Shown: in pieces, positions 60,001 to 64,000 of the stretch
Layout of the letters: each line of letters opens with the position of its first letter
Position numbering within the stretch: the stretch's first letter is position 1
Source of the DNA: Zygaena filipendulae
Taxonomy: Eukaryota; Arthropoda; Insecta; Lepidoptera; Zygaenidae
NCBI GenBank assembly: GCA_907165275.2
Contig: OU015672.1
Location: forward strand, 5,872,501 to 5,936,500
DNA length: 64,000 nt
Direction of reading: 5' to 3'
Notes under the pieces: generated by a model
Databases searched by the model: none
What the model saw: only the letters and a program-made list of their open reading frames with translations
What the model was told of the DNA's origin: nothing
Made by a program: the position numbers and the translations under genes

Positions 60001-60619
60001 ATTATTACAAAACAGTATATTGGTTTCTAAAAGATATGAACATAATGTGGAATTAGAGTTATTTAAAGTCTTAGAAATCTTGACTTTCACGTGTTAATAT
60101 GTATTTTTTGGTAGTGAAACTACTTCAGATACTGGGAGAAACAAATTTTGGTGGTATGTTATCTTAACCCACGGTGCTATGGTCATAGTGAATCAAGGTT
60201 TTGGAAACCAGAACGGGGATACCTCACATTTTAGCTTTAGTGTATTGAAGTTGTAAAAAATGTATGAAGGAAAATGCTTACTGCTTCCTAAATCCACCAG
60301 AAATGCTCGGTTCAAATCTTTGTGATAAACGAACGCGGCGTGCACCCGCGAGCAACTTGCGTGATCAATGCAGAAGTCATTCATTTGCGGGTTGCGGCCG
60401 AACAGATAGCACTTCTTTTCGTCGAGCATCAACTTTTGTATCAGCTTGTCCCCTTTCAGTACGTCCAAATGCAGACCGGTTGGAGGTTTACTAGCCCTAA
60501 AACATAATTGACAGTACAATTATTATTTAACCCAATACTGGTAGCATTATTATGCCTAAAAACCATTTAATATAACCACGGTCAACTTACCAACTAGGGA
60601 CTTCATAATGATTCGCCAT
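54033..60619 (-). CDS. PPP1R8: Nuclear inhibitor of protein phosphatase 1 (NIPP1), complete
   Basis: Nine exons in coding order: 60619-60591, 60496-60282, 59433-59325, 58891-58789, 58541-58458, 58031-57821, 56613-56511, 54931-54840, 54130-54033. The CDS is 1044 nt (347 residues); human NIPP1 has 351. Start ATG 60619-60617 sits in a strong ACCATGG context. Domains: FHA fold about residues 20-115 with GR at 43-44, SRVH 59-62 and STHGT 81-85; the linker NLTEFNTAHNRRIS; a PP1-docking RVxF-type motif RNVSF at 201-205; then INPEDIDPTVGKFRN; a short His run; and the C-terminus KKYAKEAWPGRKP. Known role: a nuclear PP1 inhibitor and targeting subunit in splicing speckles, whose FHA domain binds phosphorylated splicing factors. 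Intron lengths run from 94 bp (first) to about 1.6 kb, and several introns hold nested transposons. Splice sites are inferred by eye, but phase closes at every junction. Confidence 0.96.
54498..54692 (+). mobile_element. Helitron subtype C in NIPP1 last intron
   Basis: GCGGTTTTCACCAATAGAGT, CTGAAATTCCCGCGGGAAC, GGTGAAACCGCGGGGGACAG, CTAG 54689-54692. Antisense to the gene. Confidence 0.75.
55300..55534. mobile_element. hAT-type MITE with perfect 8-bp target duplication
   Basis: Ends CAGTGGCGAAGG and CCCTTCGCCACTG are inverted. CAACATGC flanks it exactly at 55292-55299 and 55535-55542. A Helitron piece is nested inside. Confidence 0.9.
55375..55467 (+). mobile_element. Helitron piece nested in the hAT MITE
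   Basis: GTTGTTAGGGATACATGGGA, CCGGAATTCCCGCGGGAACT, GGTGAAACCGCGGGGAACAG; CTAG decayed to TTAA. Confidence 0.8.
55578..56092. mobile_element. CCACAGA-family MITE interrupted by a LINE 3' end, NIPP1 intron 7
   Basis: CACAGAGCAGAAAATACC, GTGTCGCCGGGGTGATTTTC, then a break at about 55687 by the LINE 3' end (GTGCGTGACAGCGGGCTGCC, GTGCTGAAATAAATGTATTT, to about 55917), then AACATTCATCAACGTAAAGA onward. Confidence 0.7.
56102..56240 (+). mobile_element. Rearranged Helitron fragment
   Basis: ATCGCGGGTGAAACTGCATG precedes TTGTCAGGGGTATAGAAAAA and TTTTATCCCGAAATTACCG, so the 3' hairpin block is displaced relative to intact copies. Confidence 0.5.
56241..56480 (+). repeat. LINE 3' ends with a 42-bp direct repeat
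   Basis: GATGTGCAAAGGCGGACTTA and CCCTCGAGGGGATCTCT occur at 56346-56387 and again at 56436-56477. Two TGCCAAATAAAGTTTTTT tails suggest stacked retrotransposed 3' ends. The second copy runs up to 30 bp from NIPP1 exon 7. Confidence 0.6.
56629..56695. repeat. 24-bp tandem repeat, about 2.7 copies
   Basis: The unit begins AAATACACCCGGATCAGCAC. It lies just inside NIPP1 intron 6 next to the acceptor of exon 7. Confidence 0.85.
56701..57211. mobile_element. MITE with ATGCTACTGCTMCACCTG ends and GCGTTAAC clusters
   Basis: ATGCTACTGCTCCACCTG (56701-56718) and CAGGTGTAGCAGTAGCAT (57194-57211) are inverted with one mismatch. The 510-bp body is studded with CGCGTTAA-, GCGTTAAC- and TAACGCG-like motifs. 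Non-coding. In NIPP1 intron 6. Confidence 0.8.
57417..57599 (-). mobile_element. Helitron, divergent subtype
   Basis: CTAG 57417-57420, CTGTGCCCTGCGGTTCCACC, GAATTCCCACAGGAACTG, end TATATATTAGA-like. Sense with NIPP1. Confidence 0.7.
57664..57774. mobile_element. Short foldback MITE (GCCCG..CACGCGAGAA)
   Basis: GCCCGCTCACGCGAGAAAAC and CACGAGAA on the left pair with TTCTCGTGGTTTTCTC and TTCTCGCGTGAATGTGGAAC-GGGC on the right. It lies 47 bp from NIPP1 exon 6. Confidence 0.75.
58560..58738 (+). mobile_element. Helitron subtype C in NIPP1 intron 4
   Basis: GAGGTTGTGAGTTTGTGAGG, AACCGATTTTAAAAATGCTT, GGTGAAACCGCAGGGAACAG; CTAG mutated to CTAT. Confidence 0.7.
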
Positions 60620-60854
60620 GGTTATTGCTCAGTGAGTTTATTTTACTACGATAAAAATAAAACAGCAGTCTCTCCCAGCACTTGGCATTTGGCAATCAGC
60701 AATGATTGATTATGTTACCTTTGGTAATCACATAGAAAAATAAGATGGCTCGAGTTTCTTCATCACAATTCATAAAAATTAAAAACGCCACAAAATTAAC
60801 TTTCAGTGATTTACCACAAATTAAGTAGTTTCTGACTAGGGATGTGAAAAAATA

Positions 60855-60978
60855 ATCGATTTTTTAAATAATCGATTAAAAATCGATATTTTAAAAAAAA
60901 AAATCGATTTTAATAACTGATTTTATTTTTAAGAATAATCGATTAATACTCGATTTTTTTTATAATCGTTCAATCGAT
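60855..60978. promoter_or_regulatory. Cluster of six ATCGAT motifs upstream of NIPP1
   Basis: ATCGAT occurs at 60855, 60871, 60882, 60903, 60938 and 60973 in a T/A-rich block, 235-360 bp upstream of the NIPP1 start codon. ATCGAT is the core of the insect DRE (TATCGATA). It may instead be a simple-sequence remnant. Confidence 0.4.
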
Positions 60979-61214
60979 TTTTATCCTGGGATACCCATGG
61001 GAAGGCCTATTAAAGGAAAGCAAGAAAAAGAAAAAAAAATATCCATAAATTATTTAAATAGAGCGTTTCAAAATTCACACTTTAGACTTTACCACCGAAA
61101 CGCGGAATGACGTCACTAGGTCAAAATTACGCCTTATTAATCTGTGATACAAATGTCACTCGTATTGAAAGGGTCATTTGACACTGACAGACATATAATT
61201 TCAATACCCAAAAG

Positions 61215-61410
61215 CGAAATTAAGGTTTAGACGAAGGAACTGTGGATCATATGTTCTTTAGTTGTCCTAAACTTATATCCTCCTTCTATGACTCACTTTC
61301 AACAGAGATCCCTCGCCCAACAAATATGAAAAGCCTCCTTACTCTCTCTTTCTCCCCTTTTGTAAGGACCCTAGCAAAATTTATAGAGGCTAACAATTTA
61401 TATTTATGAG
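61215..61410 (+). pseudogene. Non-LTR retrotransposon C-terminal remnant
   Basis: A frame at about 61234-61410 reads EGTVDHMFFSCPKLISSFYD and ends FVRTLAKFIEANNLYL-stop, like the H-x3-C-P tail of jockey/R1-type ORF2 proteins. An AT-rich 3' region follows to about 61600. 5' truncated. Confidence 0.6.
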
Positions 61411-61599
61411 TGTATTATTTGTGTATATATAATGTAATATTATGTAGTTAGTACTATAAAATAATTGTCTTCCTCAACATCCTCTCTGTGTTATAACATC
61501 CCTACCCTCACTAACTATATATACTAACTTTTGTGTTGTCGTTTCTTTTTTTTTGTAGGTAAACTCAGGCTCTTGGTAATATCATTCCCACCGAACAAA

Positions 61600-62540
61600 C
61601 TTGTCCTCCCTCGTTTACTCTCAACTAGGTGACATTGGCGGAGTCACTGTGAGTGAACATAGTGGAAGCCATATTTTAAAAGAAGAAGAAGAAGAAGAAC
61701 TGTATCGAGTTACTTCCAAAAGTTCCAGTAAAGAATCTGTAAGTACATATGCATTGTATTTAATGCCAGATGTGACACGAAATAAACCCTGCTGGGTTTT
61801 TGTGTCTGACCTTGTAAAAATTTTGTACTTTTTTCTGAGTAGATAAATAAAAAAAAAAAAAGCAAAAAAATCGAAATGCATCTTACCGATGCATTTTATA
61901 AGAACTCCAAAAATAAAGAATACCCTTAAAAACGGAACGCCCTGGAAAAACCAACCTGGCGTATTTACCCCCTAAATTTGGGGGGAAAACCCCCAAATTG
62001 GGAACCCTGCCACAGAGTAAGTACAGAAGTCCGGAGTCCCTACGTACAGCAACTGCTACATTCCACCTCAGAAGAATAACTAAAGCATTCCACTTTCCAG
62101 TGTCGTGCATTCCGACTCTGCTGTCACATGGCTGTCACCGTCTTCTGTGGTCTTTGGTTTGGGTCTGGGACTTTTGGCGGATTTTTTGTGGAAATGGGCG
62201 TCAGTTTTATTTCTTTGTTTTGCAAATTAGTTTATCGTGATTAATATTGTGTGAACGTGGTGCATTTTGCATAATAGTGATCCATTAGTGATGAACAGTG
62301 TGCGGAAACAGTGAAATAAGATGAAATAGGGTGTTCATCGGGAGGTTTTCGTTTTACTATACAACTTCCCACGGAGCGTCCTATTATTGTTCAACTGCGA
62401 AGATTTGCTGCCAAAAGTTCCGGTAAAGCATCGAAATGCATCTCACCAATGCATTTCGATGTAAGTAACTTCAGAAGAAGAAATATACCACTGACTTTGC
62501 TATATGGACTATTTTTCCTTCTGCCTTCCCCGAAAGGGGT
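61600..62540. other. Repeat-like DNA with a repeated module
   Basis: CCAAAAGTTCC-GTAAAG at 61718 and 62411 and TCGAAATGCATC-TACC near 61872 and 62430 occur twice, so two related inserts lie here. 62120-62400 (CTGTCACCGTCTTCTGTGG, GTGATGAACAGTGTGCGGAA) looks like the 5' UTR of a retroelement. This is only an inference. Confidence 0.4.
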
Positions 62541-62570
62541 AAACTTGACCCAAAAAAAAATGGTAGTATC

Positions 62571-62613
62571 CAGAGAGAAGGTAATCACTACCGTAGTGAT
62601 TACCTTCTCTCTG
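62571..62613. repeat. Perfect 20-bp inverted repeat, 3-bp loop
   Basis: CAGAGAGAAGGTAATCACTA, loop CCG, then its exact complement. Unrelated in sequence to 52765-52809 but the same architecture. Confidence 0.95.
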
Positions 62614-62913
62614 TATACATATATATATCCCGTATTAGTGTATTATCTATGCTAAGACTCTCCTATAATATAGGATAAATAAACGAAAAAAAAAATCTAT
62701 GCTAAGTAGTTTGTGACTAGTTTGTTCTAGTTAATTTGTATTTTGTGGTTTGTGATTTGGTTTACGTCAAAGATCATATAATCACTACGTTTTAAGATAT
62801 GGGACTCCCATACTGTGAAATGGAATGACGCGAATTGTCAAAATTTTTGCCCTAGCAATCATGGCCGATTCCCACAGAAATAGTGCTGTTCTGCTTATAG
62901 CGAATGGTCGTCA

Positions 62914-62927
62914 TATCGATATCGATA
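62914..62927. promoter_or_regulatory. Two overlapping TATCGATA (DRE) octamers
   Basis: TATCGATATCGATA contains the DRE consensus twice. No supported transcription start lies beside it, so function is unknown. Confidence 0.4.
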
Positions 62928-63586
62928 AAAAATCAGGACTACTACGGTTCTTCATAGTTTTTTTATTATTGTATAGCTACAGAAAAAAGCACCAGTGACG
63001 GCTTAATTGCTGTCGGTTAAGTATATTTAATATTGAACTTAATGTAAGCCATCATTAGTGCCTTTTTCAGCTGCCTCAAATAAAGAAAGTAGCTGGTTAG
63101 GAGTGAGACACAACATTTATTTGAAAAAGGTATTTTTTTGTATTTATTGAAACACCGTCTTGTGGAACATGGTCAAGTTGACTACTTGACTAATACGGGT
63201 CACGGTTTTTCTTCCTGCGCGTTCTTTTTGTCAACCGGTCACTCGATTACTGGAATAAATTAAAAAATTCTAAATTCAAGAAAATAAAATCGAATGACAA
63301 TGTAGCATAAACAAATCGTTAGGTTCATTACCAGTATTGGCTAGCTGCAATTTTATGTACACTGACTCCTGAGTAAGCAACTGATTCTTGCAAAAAATCA
63401 AGTGTCCAGCTCAGGGAGAACACTTAAACATACAACTTTGCCCATAGTTTAAAACTATTATAAGAATAATCACACGGTCACCCGGTAAAAACAGCACGAA
63501 TAAAAAAGACTTACTTATTGACTTTGACTTATTTTTTCTTACTCAATCGTGCTATTTTATTTTGATCTGCATTCAACTGCTCTATT

Positions 63587-63924
63587 TTATTTGATGGAGT
63601 TGTTCGATTGGTAAATAGGCCAATTCTTTTTAGTCTTAACCCAACTCTTGCACCTAAAACAAAAATAATGGATTTATCGATATCTGTAAAAAAAATCTGT
63701 ATATGTATTTTACGCACTATTTACATATTCTTTCAAATCACATAATAAATTTACAAAACACTATTTTTGTTATTTTAAGCACTGAATAAGAATAAATACA
63801 ACTATAAATTGAATAAAATTTACGTACCGGACTGGATCAAGAGGAAATCTTGAAAGAAAAGTCCTTTTTACACCATTTTCATTCTTCGATTTTACTCCGC
63901 AAATTCACACGTTTTATAAGACAT
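63587..63924 (-). pseudogene. THAP-like zinc-finger remnant, frameshifted
   Basis: Putative exon 63924-63828 opens MSYKTCEF and then stops in frame. Shifting by one base gives CGVKSKNENGVKRTFLSRFP, LDPVR, followed by a CCG-GTACGT donor. Exon 63653-63589 after a TTTTGTTTTAG acceptor continues CKSWVKTKKNWPIYQ and stops. CxxC, FPxDPxR and W fit the start of a THAP domain, but the CxxH half is missing. Either a one-base deletion killed it or the assembly has an error. An acceptor at about 63255 may mark a further exon. Confidence 0.4.
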
Positions 63925-64000
63925 CTTATTCAATGGTTCACTTACAAGACAAAACAAACGTACTAAACTAAAAAAAACACTGAAATACTATTAAATTAAC

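Noticed and set aside
1..64000. A novel multi-gene defence or biosynthetic system
   Set aside because: Only two host genes, from unrelated known families, can be supported. The rest is transposon-derived or blank.

Overview
The window is nuclear DNA from an insect, almost certainly a moth or butterfly (Lepidoptera). It is AT-rich, its genes are spliced with GT-AG introns, and it is packed with repeats typical of that order: short non-autonomous Helitrons ending in CTAG, a tRNA-derived SINE, RTE-like LINE 3' ends carrying the CACTGCTGGACATAGGCC motif, and many foldback MITEs. I see no bacterial operon, CRISPR array, rRNA gene or functional tRNA gene.

Two protein-coding genes can be rebuilt exon by exon. 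On the plus strand, 1876-18587 holds the last six visible exons of an RGK-type (Rad/Gem/Kir) small GTPase. Its 5' end is not identified and may lie outside the window. On the minus strand, 60619-54033 holds a complete nine-exon gene for nuclear inhibitor of protein phosphatase 1 (NIPP1/PPP1R8): 347 codons, with an FHA domain, a PP1-docking motif and the family's C-terminus. The genes converge across about 35 kb of repeat-dominated DNA with no supported host gene. They are not functionally linked: one is a calcium-channel regulator family, the other a nuclear phosphatase and splicing regulator.

Layout: 1-1195, decayed pogo/CENP-B-HTH DNA transposon; 1239-1855, MITE and LINE fragment; 1876-18587, GTPase gene with large repeat-filled introns; 18588-19600, probable 3' UTR; 19600-53440, repeat desert of Helitrons, several MITE families and LINE/SINE pieces; 53440-53918, MITE next to the NIPP1 3' end; 54033-60619, NIPP1, with nested transposons in its introns; 60620-64000, upstream DNA with an ATCGAT-rich block, LINE pieces, a perfect hairpin and a broken THAP-like zinc-finger coding remnant at the right edge.

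No new multi-gene system is visible. The most interesting signals are transposon architecture: a perfect head-to-tail Helitron pair, a three-level nest with an intact 8-bp target duplication, a LINE and a SINE inserted in Helitrons with target duplications, a MITE family carrying paired TGACGTCA octamers, and two perfect short hairpins.
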